Positions 48,029 to 56,133 of a stretch of DNA of 64,000 nucleotides are shown piece by piece. The position numbers and the translations under genes were made by a program. The stretch spans positions 51,015-115,014 of the forward strand of contig JAITFZ010000021.1 of the NCBI GenBank assembly GCA_031280965.1, read 5' to 3'. Under the pieces are notes generated by a model. The model was not told where the DNA came from. It searched no databases and was given only the letters and a program-made list of their open reading frames with translations. Source of the stretch: Oscillospiraceae bacterium. GTDB taxonomy: Bacteria > Bacillota > Clostridia > Oscillospirales > Ruminococcaceae. Position 1 is the stretch's first letter; every line of letters begins with the position of its first letter.

Positions 48029-51000
48029 GTGAAAAAATATTTTTTGAAACATAAACTATTTACAAGCTCATTGCTCGCAAGGCTGTTGCTTGTATTGATG
48101 GCGTTTGTTTTGATGGTTTCTTCAAGTTGTTTTATTATGTTCCGCACGTTAAATTCAAAACACATGCAAAACGTGGACGAAATAATGAACAGCACGGCAT
48201 CTTTTATATCACATCTTCTTACAGAGCCGGAAGCCACGCTGAATTTCATCGCCAGCAATATAGAGGAGATGTATGGTCGCGGCGAAGGAGCGGACGCAAT
48301 TAAAGCTTATATGACGGAATGTTCTACCCCGGAATTTAGGGAAAGGACAAGGACTTTAAGTTTTAACAGCGTTTATGGTTACTTTTATGCAACGGATGAT
48401 TTTTTTGACGGTGCGGGTTGGTTGCCCGAAGAGGATTATAATCCCAGAGAACGCCCGTGGTATAAAGCCGCAATAGTAAATGACGGAAACGTGGCGATTA
48501 CATCGCCCTATATCGCCACAGACACGCAGGTGTTGGAAGTTGCCTATGCACGTCTTATATTTGACGCCGCCGGCAATCCCGCGGGCGTTATATGTATTAA
48601 TTATCAAATCGGACATCTTAGGGATTTCATCATCAACAAAAGTATTACCCCGAATGGTTACGGTTTTATGATGGACGAGGTTTTGAATGTAATTATCCAT
48701 CCGAACGATGAATTCCAGGGTACGGCTTTTGGCGAAATCAATCCTTATATGACGCAGTTCCATGACCTCATATCCGGAGGTTCTGACGTTTTGTTGCAAA
48801 AGGTGCGAAACTATGCAGGCGTTCAGTCGTTTATGTTCGGCAGACAGCTTAACAACGGCTGGCATCTGATGATTGTTATCCCCGAACACGAATATTATAA
48901 AGAATTATATGAAATGGTAATAATCATCAGCATTTTGGGTGCTATTTTAGCGGGAGCGCTTATAATCATATTGGTGCGCCTTGAAGCGGCAAAAAAGAAC
49001 TCAGATATGGCACATCAGGAAAAAAGTATGCAGGTGGCAGAACTGGAAATGCTTCGGGAAGCGGATGACCGCTTGCAATTGATGTTAGATGCCAGCCCTT
49101 TTATCATAACCCTTTGGAACAAAGATTTCCTATGTACAACCGCTAATGAAGAGTCGGTCAAGATGTTCGGCGTATCGGACAAGCAGGAATATCTTGACAG
49201 GTTCTACGAGCTTTCTCCGGAATATCAGCCCGACGGAGAACGTTCAAGAGATAAAAGCCGAAGGCTTATTAAAAAAGCTTTTGAAGATGGTTATCATCGT
49301 GTAGAATGGACGCACCGTTCGCTTACCGGCGAACCCATACCCTGTGAAATCACATTGGTACGTGTTAAATACCGGGACGATTATGTGGTAGCCGGTTACA
49401 CACGGGATTTGCGTGAATTGAAAACCGTTTTGGCAGAATTAGGGAATGCGCTCGAAGACGCAAAAGCGGCAAGCCATGCGAAATCCTCTTTCCTTGCAAA
49501 TATGAGCCACGAAATACGAACACCCATGAACAGTATAATCGGATTTTCAGAGCTGTCATTAGACGATGATATTCCCTCAAAGACAAGAGAACGTCTTGCA
49601 AAGATTTTAGAAAATGCCAAATGGCTTTTACAAATCATAAACGACATTTTAGATATTTCAAAAATAGAATCGGGCAAAATGGAACTGGAAAAGATTCCCT
49701 TTGATTTACGTGAACTGTTTACAAGCTGCAGAACAGTTATTACTCCCAAAGCAGATGAAAAAGGGCTTTCAATGTATTTTTACGCGGAACCTTCCATAGG
49801 GAAAATAACGCTTGGCGACCCTGTCAGACTGCTTCAGGTGCTTGTGAATCTCCTCTCTAACTCTGTAAAATTTACAAACAACGGCATTGTGAAGTTACAC
49901 GCCGTTGTAAGAAATATAGGCGAAAATACGGTAACTATATATTTCGAGGTAAAAGACAGCGGCATTGGAATGACGCCCGAACAAATCGCGGTAATATTCG
50001 AGCCGTTCAAGCAAGCGGAGTCCGGTACGACACGCAAGTACGGCGGTACGGGGCTTGGGCTTGCAATCACCAAAAATATAGTGGAAATGATGGGCGGGAA
50101 GCTTATGGTGGAAAGCACGCCCGGTGTAGGCAGTAAATTCAGCTTTGAGTTGGTTTTCGATGCGATAAACGAAAACGGAGAAAGTCTTAATAAAAAGAAG
50201 TCCGTTTCGGCTGAAATGGAGAAACCCACTTTCGAGGGCGAAATTCTGCTGTGCGAAGATAACGATATGAATCAACAGGTTATTTGTGAACATCTCGAAC
50301 GGGTGGGACTTAAAACCGTTGTAGCTGAAAATGGCAAGGTCGGCGTGGATATGGTACAGAGCCGCATAGAAAAGGGCGAAAAATTATTTGACTTGATTTT
50401 CATGGATATACACATGCCTGTAATGGACGGCTTTGAAACTGCCGCAAAAATATTTGAGTTAAATATCGGCATCCCCATCGTTGCAATGACGGCTAATATC
50501 ATGTCTAATGACAAGGAACTCTACAGAGCAAGCGGTATGAGCGACTACGTAGGCAAACCTTTCACATCGCAGGAATTGTGGCGGTGCCTTATGAAATATT
50601 TCAAGCCCATGAAATGGCAGACGGAAAATGCGGTTCACCGCAGTCAGTCTGATGACGAGTTGCGCTTAAAACTTATAAATAACTTTGTGAAGAGCAATCG
50701 GGAGAAATTCACCGAAATAACAGATGCCATAAACGCAGGGGATATAAAATTGGCACACAGGTTGGTACACACATTAAAGAGTAATGCCGGTCAGTTGAAT
50801 AAAAACCTGTTACAGCAAGCGGCAGAAGATGTGGAGAACAATCTCAAAAACGGGGAGAACCTTGCGACCCCTCGACAGATGTCGGCGCTTGAAGCAGAAC
50901 TGAACGCGGCGCTGACGGAGTTTGCGCCGATGATTACTGTACAGTCTGAACCCGTAACAAAACCGCCGGCATCATCTTTTGACGCGGGTTCTGCGGAGGA

Positions 51001-51172
51001 ACTGATAAATAAGCTGCAACCATTGTTTGAAAACGGCAACCCGGAATGTTTGAACTATACCGACAGCCTTCGCCTGATACCGGGAAGCGAAGAAATAATC
51101 CGGTATATGGAAAATATAGATTTTCAGTCAGCACTGACAGCCTTGAATAAATGGAAAGAAGGGATGGTGTGA
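48029..51172 (+). CDS. Hybrid sensor histidine kinase (Cache-PAS-HisKA-HATPase-REC-HPt)
   Basis: 1047 residues from GTG 48029. Membrane segments near 16-36 and 295-318 flank a Cache-type sensor (GAGWLPEEDYNPRERPWYKAA is the characteristic Cache strand). PAS begins LQLMLDASPFIITLWNKDF; HisKA His in ANMSHEIRTPMNS; HATPase with YGGTGLGLAITKNI; receiver Asp in LIFMDIHMPVMDG; HPt in RLVHTLKSNAGQ. Strong paralogue of the 9919-13368 kinase from PAS to HPt. The next gene starts 1 nt after its stop. Confidence 0.95.
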   Translation: MKKYFLKHKLFTSSLLARLLLVLMAFVLMVSSSCFIMFRTLNSKHMQNVDEIMNSTASFISHLLTEPEATLNFIASNIEEMYGRGEGADAIKAYMTECSTPEFRERTRTLSFNSVYGYFYATDDFFDGAGWLPEEDYNPRERPWYKAAIVNDGNVAITSPYIATDTQVLEVAYARLIFDAAGNPAGVICINYQIGHLRDFIINKSITPNGYGFMMDEVLNVIIHPNDEFQGTAFGEINPYMTQFHDLISGGSDVLLQKVRNYAGVQSFMFGRQLNNGWHLMIVIPEHEYYKELYEMVIIISILGAILAGALIIILVRLEAAKKNSDMAHQEKSMQVAELEMLREADDRLQLMLDASPFIITLWNKDFLCTTANEESVKMFGVSDKQEYLDRFYELSPEYQPDGERSRDKSRRLIKKAFEDGYHRVEWTHRSLTGEPIPCEITLVRVKYRDDYVVAGYTRDLRELKTVLAELGNALEDAKAASHAKSSFLANMSHEIRTPMNSIIGFSELSLDDDIPSKTRERLAKILENAKWLLQIINDILDISKIESGKMELEKIPFDLRELFTSCRTVITPKADEKGLSMYFYAEPSIGKITLGDPVRLLQVLVNLLSNSVKFTNNGIVKLHAVVRNIGENTVTIYFEVKDSGIGMTPEQIAVIFEPFKQAESGTTRKYGGTGLGLAITKNIVEMMGGKLMVESTPGVGSKFSFELVFDAINENGESLNKKKSVSAEMEKPTFEGEILLCEDNDMNQQVICEHLERVGLKTVVAENGKVGVDMVQSRIEKGEKLFDLIFMDIHMPVMDGFETAAKIFELNIGIPIVAMTANIMSNDKELYRASGMSDYVGKPFTSQELWRCLMKYFKPMKWQTENAVHRSQSDDELRLKLINNFVKSNREKFTEITDAINAGDIKLAHRLVHTLKSNAGQLNKNLLQQAAEDVENNLKNGENLATPRQMSALEAELNAALTEFAPMITVQSEPVTKPPASSFDAGSAEELINKLQPLFENGNPECLNYTDSLRLIPGSEEIIRYMENIDFQSALTALNKWKEGMV

Positions 51173-51173
51173 A

Positions 51174-53363
51174 GTGGCAGACAGCTTAAAAAAGAACAGT
51201 GTTCTCATAGTGGATGACGACACGGCAAACCTTATGCAATTGATTCATATACTTCAGCCGGAGTACACGGTTTTTACAGCCAGAAACGGTTCAGCCGCAT
51301 TGGAAATCGCGCTTAAGTCCTTGCCTGACCTTATTTTACTTGATATTGTCATGCCCGAAATGAGCGGCTTTGAGGTTTTGTCCGAACTTAGAAAGTCCGA
51401 AAAAACTAATAAAATACCGGTTATATTCATAACCGGTATGAATGACAACGACAATGAAAGCGAAGGGCTGTCACTCGGCGCTGTAGATTACATACGCAAG
51501 CCTTTTTATGATATGGTTGTAAAGCTTAGGGTTCGCCACCAGATTCAGATAATCAACTTGAAGCAAAACTTAGAAAGCGTAGCCGAAGTCGCCGAGACCG
51601 CTAACCGTGCAAAATCATCTTTCCTTGCCAGTATGTCACATGAAATACGTACCCCGATGAACGCCATTATCGGTATGCTGGAACTCCTTACCCACGAGTC
51701 CCTCAACAGCCGGCAGATGAGCTACGTTAAAGACATTAATCATTCCGCAACATCCCTGCTGACCATCATCAACGATATACTTGATATGTCGAAGATAGAA
51801 TCCGGAAAAATGCAGCTTGCTCCCGTTGATTATGATTTTTTGGCTCTCTTGGATAATATTCATTCTATGTTTACCTATGTTTCTGAAGAAAAAGGGCTGA
51901 AATTCATTTTTGAAGTAGATAACAAAATGCCCCGCTACTTATTTGGTGACGATATAAGGTTAAGGCAAGTGCTTATCAATATTTGCGGAAACGCTGTAAA
52001 ATTCACTGAAAAAGGTTATGTGCAACTCAGGGTTATCAACTCGGACGACACCTTAATCTTCAAAATATCAGACACCGGCGTCGGCATCAGAAATGAAGAT
52101 ATTGACAGGCTCTTCAGCGCTTTCCAGCAAACCGATTCGGCTAAGAACCGCGGAATTATCGGAACCGGACTCGGGCTGGCTATCTGCAAATCATTTGTCG
52201 AGCTGAAGGGCGGCAACATTACGGTTGAGAGCGAGTACGGGAAAGGAAGCACATTCATTATAACAATCCCGTTAATCGAAGGGAACAGCGAAAAAGCCAA
52301 GGCAACAGCCACGCCGAAAGGCAAAAAGTTATCTGCGCCGAAAGCGCAGGTTTTAGTTGTTGACGACAACGAGTTTAATCTTAAAGTTGCGGTTGGATTA
52401 CTAAATCTGTCAGGCATTAACGCAAAAACTGCGTCCTCCGGATTAATAGCTCTTGAAATGGTACAGCAAGCTGATTTTGACATTATCTTTATGGACCACA
52501 TGATGCCTGAAATGGACGGCGTGGAAACAACAGCGGCAATCCGTGCGCTCGGCGGAAAGTTTAAGCAACCGATTATCATCGCTTTGACTGCCAACGCGGT
52601 TCACGGAGTGAAAGACTTTTTTCTCGCCAATGGCTTCAATGACTTTGTACCCAAACCAATTGATGTTCGAGAACTTGTTTCTGTCTTGGAAAAATGGTTG
52701 CCGGAGGATATGCTGGAGATGGTCACGGTAATTCCTGATACTACGGACAACGGAGAACCGGGCTTTTTGGATATGCTTGGCAGAATTAAGGATATTAACG
52801 TAAATATAGGATTAAACGGCGCGGCAGGCATGGAATGTTTGTATTATGAAGCGGTTGAGATGTGTTGTAAACAACTTCTTTCCGAATGTAAAAAAATGTC
52901 CTCAAGTCTGTCCGGCGGGGACATTGACGAATTTGCCATATCGGTACACGCCATGAAGTCTATTCTTGCCACTATTGGCGCTATGGCACTTTCAGATGCG
53001 GCATTCAAGCTTGAAACAATGGCTAAAGCCGGTAATTCCATCGGCTGTGAGGAACATTTTCCGAATTTCCATGCTAAACTCATGGCATTGCATAAGCAAT
53101 TGTCGGCGATTTTCCCTGCGGAGACGGTAACGGTAAAAACGCCGGGTAATATCGAAGCACTGAAAAAAGGCATTGAAACAGCGTTGATTGCCGTCCGTGA
53201 TTTTGATGATGATGCGGGGGCTGCCGCAATTGAACCCCTTTTGGCATATGACTTCGGCGAAGACATTAACGCCCTGCTCAAAGAAGCCGCAACGCAGTTC
53301 AGGGAATTTGAATGTAAAAAGGCGGGAGAAGCTTTGAACAAAGTAGTATTACCTTTAATGTAG
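51174..53363 (+). CDS. Cytosolic hybrid kinase (REC-HisKA-HATPase-REC-HPt)
   Basis: 729 residues, no membrane segment. N-terminal receiver (about 10-125, LILLDIVMPEMSG), HisKA with SMSHEIRTPMNA, HATPase with GTGLGLAICKSFVE, second receiver (IIFMDHMMPEMDG) and HPt (SVHAMKSILATIG). An N-terminal receiver means it can take phosphate from the upstream kinase and amplify or branch the relay. GTG start 51174, tightly coupled to the previous gene. Confidence 0.95.
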   Translation: MADSLKKNSVLIVDDDTANLMQLIHILQPEYTVFTARNGSAALEIALKSLPDLILLDIVMPEMSGFEVLSELRKSEKTNKIPVIFITGMNDNDNESEGLSLGAVDYIRKPFYDMVVKLRVRHQIQIINLKQNLESVAEVAETANRAKSSFLASMSHEIRTPMNAIIGMLELLTHESLNSRQMSYVKDINHSATSLLTIINDILDMSKIESGKMQLAPVDYDFLALLDNIHSMFTYVSEEKGLKFIFEVDNKMPRYLFGDDIRLRQVLINICGNAVKFTEKGYVQLRVINSDDTLIFKISDTGVGIRNEDIDRLFSAFQQTDSAKNRGIIGTGLGLAICKSFVELKGGNITVESEYGKGSTFIITIPLIEGNSEKAKATATPKGKKLSAPKAQVLVVDDNEFNLKVAVGLLNLSGINAKTASSGLIALEMVQQADFDIIFMDHMMPEMDGVETTAAIRALGGKFKQPIIIALTANAVHGVKDFFLANGFNDFVPKPIDVRELVSVLEKWLPEDMLEMVTVIPDTTDNGEPGFLDMLGRIKDINVNIGLNGAAGMECLYYEAVEMCCKQLLSECKKMSSSLSGGDIDEFAISVHAMKSILATIGAMALSDAAFKLETMAKAGNSIGCEEHFPNFHAKLMALHKQLSAIFPAETVTVKTPGNIEALKKGIETALIAVRDFDDDAGAAAIEPLLAYDFGEDINALLKEAATQFREFECKKAGEALNKVVLPLM

Positions 53364-53389
53364 CTAACTTATATAATGCGAGGTTGAAA
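53364..53389 (+). repeat. Cassette leader, copy 2 (before the flavodoxin-like gene)
   Basis: CTAACTTATATAATGCGAGG then TTGAAA before the ATG at 53390; starts right after the kinase stop codon. Compare 47471-47496. Confidence 0.7.
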
Positions 53390-54070
53390 ATGAAAATAGT
53401 TATAATAAATTCAAGTGCAAGAAAAAATGGAGCAACCGCAAAAATTCTTAAAGAAATTGCTGACAATTTTTCATCAAGAGGTAATGTGGATATAACAAAT
53501 ATAAATCTATCCGACCAAAAACTTGATTTTTGCGTGGGATGTTGCGGGTGTTACAAAAACGGTGTTTGTTTTATTGATGACGATGCCGAGATGTTATCGG
53601 ATTTAATAAGTAATGCAGATGGTGTTGTAATTGGGACACCTACTTATGCAAGCAGTATTTCGGGGCAATTAAAAACATTCGTTGACAGAGGGCATTTTGT
53701 AATAGAGCAGCTGATGAAAGACAAGTATACTCTCGGTGTTGTAACTTATGAAAACGCTGATGGCGGGGCTGTGGTTAAAGCGTTAAAGAAACTGTTTGTT
53801 TTTTCGGGTGCTAAAAGATTTGAGAAAATTATTGTTAAACTTCCTTTTAACAGCGACCCGCTTTTATCACCAAGAGTAAAAGCAAAAATTAAAAACAAAA
53901 GCGAAAAACTATATAATGCAATTGCAAAAAGAAAATCATCTAATCTTATAAATGCGATTACAAATTTTGCTGTTTTTAATTTCGGGATTAAGCCTTTTGT
54001 ATTAAAGAAAGGCGATAAGTACGACGGAGTTAAAAAGCATTGGAAAAAACGAAACATTAACTTCACCTAA
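53390..54070 (+). CDS. Flavodoxin-family NAD(P)H-dependent oxidoreductase (cassette-like gene)
   Basis: About 226 residues. FMN-binding loop NSSARKNGATAKIL, a Cys cluster FCVGCCGCYKNGVC followed by DDDAEM, and GVVIGTPTYASSISGQLKTF, typical of the flavodoxin-fold / iron-sulfur flavoprotein family. Start ATG 53390 (MKIVIINSS); the earlier ATG 53384 lies in the frame but upstream of good RBS spacing. Distinctly AT-rich versus neighbours, and bracketed by the same leader/tail pair as the GNAT gene. Confidence 0.9.
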   Translation: MKIVIINSSARKNGATAKILKEIADNFSSRGNVDITNINLSDQKLDFCVGCCGCYKNGVCFIDDDAEMLSDLISNADGVVIGTPTYASSISGQLKTFVDRGHFVIEQLMKDKYTLGVVTYENADGGAVVKALKKLFVFSGAKRFEKIIVKLPFNSDPLLSPRVKAKIKNKSEKLYNAIAKRKSSNLINAITNFAVFNFGIKPFVLKKGDKYDGVKKHWKKRNINFT

Positions 54071-54088
54071 TAAGCATTATCTGCACAT
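54067..54088 (+). repeat. Cassette tail, copy 2 (after the flavodoxin-like gene)
   Basis: CCTAA containing the stop, then TAAGCATTATCTGCACAT; core identical to the tail after the GNAT gene. Confidence 0.72.
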
Positions 54089-54136
54089 CAACGCAATTAT
54101 CCGTCACAGCTAAAATAAAATATAAGGAGTTTAAAC

Positions 54137-54916
54137 ATGATAGAAAAGGAAGGTCTTTTGAAGCTTTCAGAACTGGACGGTGCTGTCATAAAACAAATGG
54201 AGGACAGTCAACTGAACTCTTTTTCCGAAGCTGCCATTTCGTTCATTGATGAATACCCAATTCTGGAAAACGACATCAAAAACGCCTTAAAGGCAAACGA
54301 CCGCAATGCAATAGCTAAGTCTCTTTCGGCAATCTGTGAAATGCTGCGGCAGATATACGCTGAAAAATTAATTGTTAAATGCTCAGATTTTCTCGACAAA
54401 CAGGAAGAGATTCCGTATGAGGATTTGCAAACATTTGTCATTGATTTTCTGAAAACCGTCTCCGCGCTGTCCATTGATTTGCAAATGCTCAAATATCAGG
54501 ACACCTGCAACAAAGTCATCCCTGAGCAGCCCGTCGTCAGCGTTCAGGCGAGGAATAATATATTGGCTGTTGACGACGTAAATTTTTTCCTGCGAACAAT
54601 TAAAGGTATACTCCGCGACTCCGGATATAATGCGACCTGTGTCAATTCCGGCTCAATGGCGCTGGATTATCTTAAAACCCATAAACCCGACCTTTTCATA
54701 CTCGACATTGATATGCCGGGGATGGACGGATACGAGCTTGCCCGCGAAATTAAAAATGCCGGGCATACCGCGCCAATCATTTTCCTTACCGGAAACTCCA
54801 GAAAAGATTCCGTAGCCAAAGCAGTGCAGGCCGGAGCGGTTGACTTTATTATAAAGCCGGTCAGGAAAGACCAGTTGCTTGAAAGAATCGGAAAATACAT
54901 AAAACCCGAGCTTTAG
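54137..54916 (+). CDS. Response regulator with N-terminal helical domain
   Basis: 259 residues. A helical N-terminal part (about 1-125, possibly an HPt-like bundle without an obvious phospho-His) and a C-terminal receiver (about 138-256, VDDVNFF, LFILDIDMPGMDGYE, FLTGN, KPV). Last gene of the plus-strand signalling operon before the shared terminator. It has no output domain, so it may act by phosphotransfer or protein contact. Confidence 0.85.
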   Translation: MIEKEGLLKLSELDGAVIKQMEDSQLNSFSEAAISFIDEYPILENDIKNALKANDRNAIAKSLSAICEMLRQIYAEKLIVKCSDFLDKQEEIPYEDLQTFVIDFLKTVSALSIDLQMLKYQDTCNKVIPEQPVVSVQARNNILAVDDVNFFLRTIKGILRDSGYNATCVNSGSMALDYLKTHKPDLFILDIDMPGMDGYELAREIKNAGHTAPIIFLTGNSRKDSVAKAVQAGAVDFIIKPVRKDQLLERIGKYIKPEL

Positions 54917-54944
54917 ATAAAACGAATCGGCAGAAGAATTAGAA

Positions 54945-54977
54945 AAAGCAGAACACCCGAATCGGGTGTTCTGCTTT
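54945..54977. terminator. Bidirectional terminator between convergent signalling operons
   Basis: AAAGCAGAACACCCGA, one central A, TCGGGTGTTCTGCTTT: a 16-bp perfect stem in the 74-nt convergent gap. Confidence 0.9.
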
Positions 54978-54990
54978 GCGCTAATCTTGT

Positions 54991-56064
54991 TTAATTAATA
55001 TCATCTTCTGATAAATAGCCGGATTCAATGACAAGCCGGTGATAATTTTCAATATCTACTGTGTACGGTACTAACAGATATGACGGTACAAATTTAATGT
55101 TGTTGTGGTATGTGGTGGTGTCGTTTATGTCGGGTTCCCGTCCGCCCAGTACGGTTTCTACCATGTCAGCGGCTACTCTTGCAAGGTCGCGGGTATCCTT
55201 AAGGATAGTGGAATACTGCTCGCCTGTTCTGATTAGCGAGATTGAGGCGGCTTCGGCATCCTGACCGGTAACTACGGGCCAGTCGTCTGTTCCGGGTAGA
55301 AAGCCGAATGAAATAAATGATGATATAATCCCGCGGGAAAGCCCGTCGTATGGCGAGAGAACACCATGCAGCGGCGTTCCGTCGCTGTAATGGTCGGCGA
55401 GGACAACGTCCATGCGGGCTTGAGCAACTTCACCATCCCAGCGCAGAGTGCCTATCTGGTCTTGATTAACCTGCCCGGAGAGGACGGTAATTACTCCGCT
55501 GTCAATATACGGCTGAAGAACGCTCATCGCACCGCTGAAGAAAAAGAAAGAATTAGTATCATCCGGAGAACCTGCAAAAAGTTCAATGTTCCACGGCCCC
55601 GAGCCTCTTTTCTCTCTCAGACCGTCAATAAGCGACTGCGCCTGAAGCTCGCCGACTTTTACATTGTCGAATGTTGCGTAATAAGAAACTGCCGCCGTGT
55701 CTACGAGAAGGCGGTCATACGAAATGACAGATACGCCGTCTTCTGCGGCTTGATTGAGAACGCCTGAAAGAGTGGAACCGTCAATAGCCGCGACAACCAA
55801 AACTTTGGCGCCTTTTTCCAGCATGGATTCGATTTGTTGTCTCTGGGCGGGAATACTGTTCTCGGCAAACTGCAAATCAACATCAAATCCCCGCTCAATA
55901 AGGATATCCTTTAATGTGTTGCCGTCCACTGTCCAGCGCTCACTTGACTGTGTAGGCATCGAAATGCCGACAAGCGGAAGACCATCGTCATTGTCGCCGC
56001 CGCAGGCGGTAAACAGTGCCAACACCATTGTAATCGCGATTAGAACCGAAAGTTTGCGTTTCAT
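54991..56064 (-). CDS. Sugar-binding lipoprotein (ChvE/xylose-type substrate-binding protein)
   Basis: 357 residues. Lipoprotein signal with lipobox FTACG, then the type I periplasmic-binding fold: LVGISMPTQSSERW, AENSIPAQRQQIESML, VLVVAAIDGSTL, VISYDRLL, GSPDDTNSFFFFSGAM, GVLSPYDGLSRGI, VVTGQDAE. Closest in pattern to multiple-monosaccharide or xylose-binding proteins. No transporter genes accompany it. It is co-oriented, 69 nt after a membrane hybrid kinase, so I infer it presents sugar occupancy to that kinase. Confidence 0.9.
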   Translation of the reverse strand: MKRKLSVLIAITMVLALFTACGGDNDDGLPLVGISMPTQSSERWTVDGNTLKDILIERGFDVDLQFAENSIPAQRQQIESMLEKGAKVLVVAAIDGSTLSGVLNQAAEDGVSVISYDRLLVDTAAVSYYATFDNVKVGELQAQSLIDGLREKRGSGPWNIELFAGSPDDTNSFFFFSGAMSVLQPYIDSGVITVLSGQVNQDQIGTLRWDGEVAQARMDVVLADHYSDGTPLHGVLSPYDGLSRGIISSFISFGFLPGTDDWPVVTGQDAEAASISLIRTGEQYSTILKDTRDLARVAADMVETVLGGREPDINDTTTYHNNIKFVPSYLLVPYTVDIENYHRLVIESGYLSEDDIN

Positions 56065-56133
56065 TTTGTTACCTCCATATATTTTTATTGTATTAAAAAC
56101 TTTGTGTGGTTTTAAAGTTAAACTGCTACAAAA

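Noticed and set aside
47471..54088. Calling the GNAT and flavodoxin-like genes true integron cassettes
   Set aside because: No integrase, and the 5' edges show CTAAY rather than the GTTRRRY expected, so I keep it as a cassette-like pattern only.
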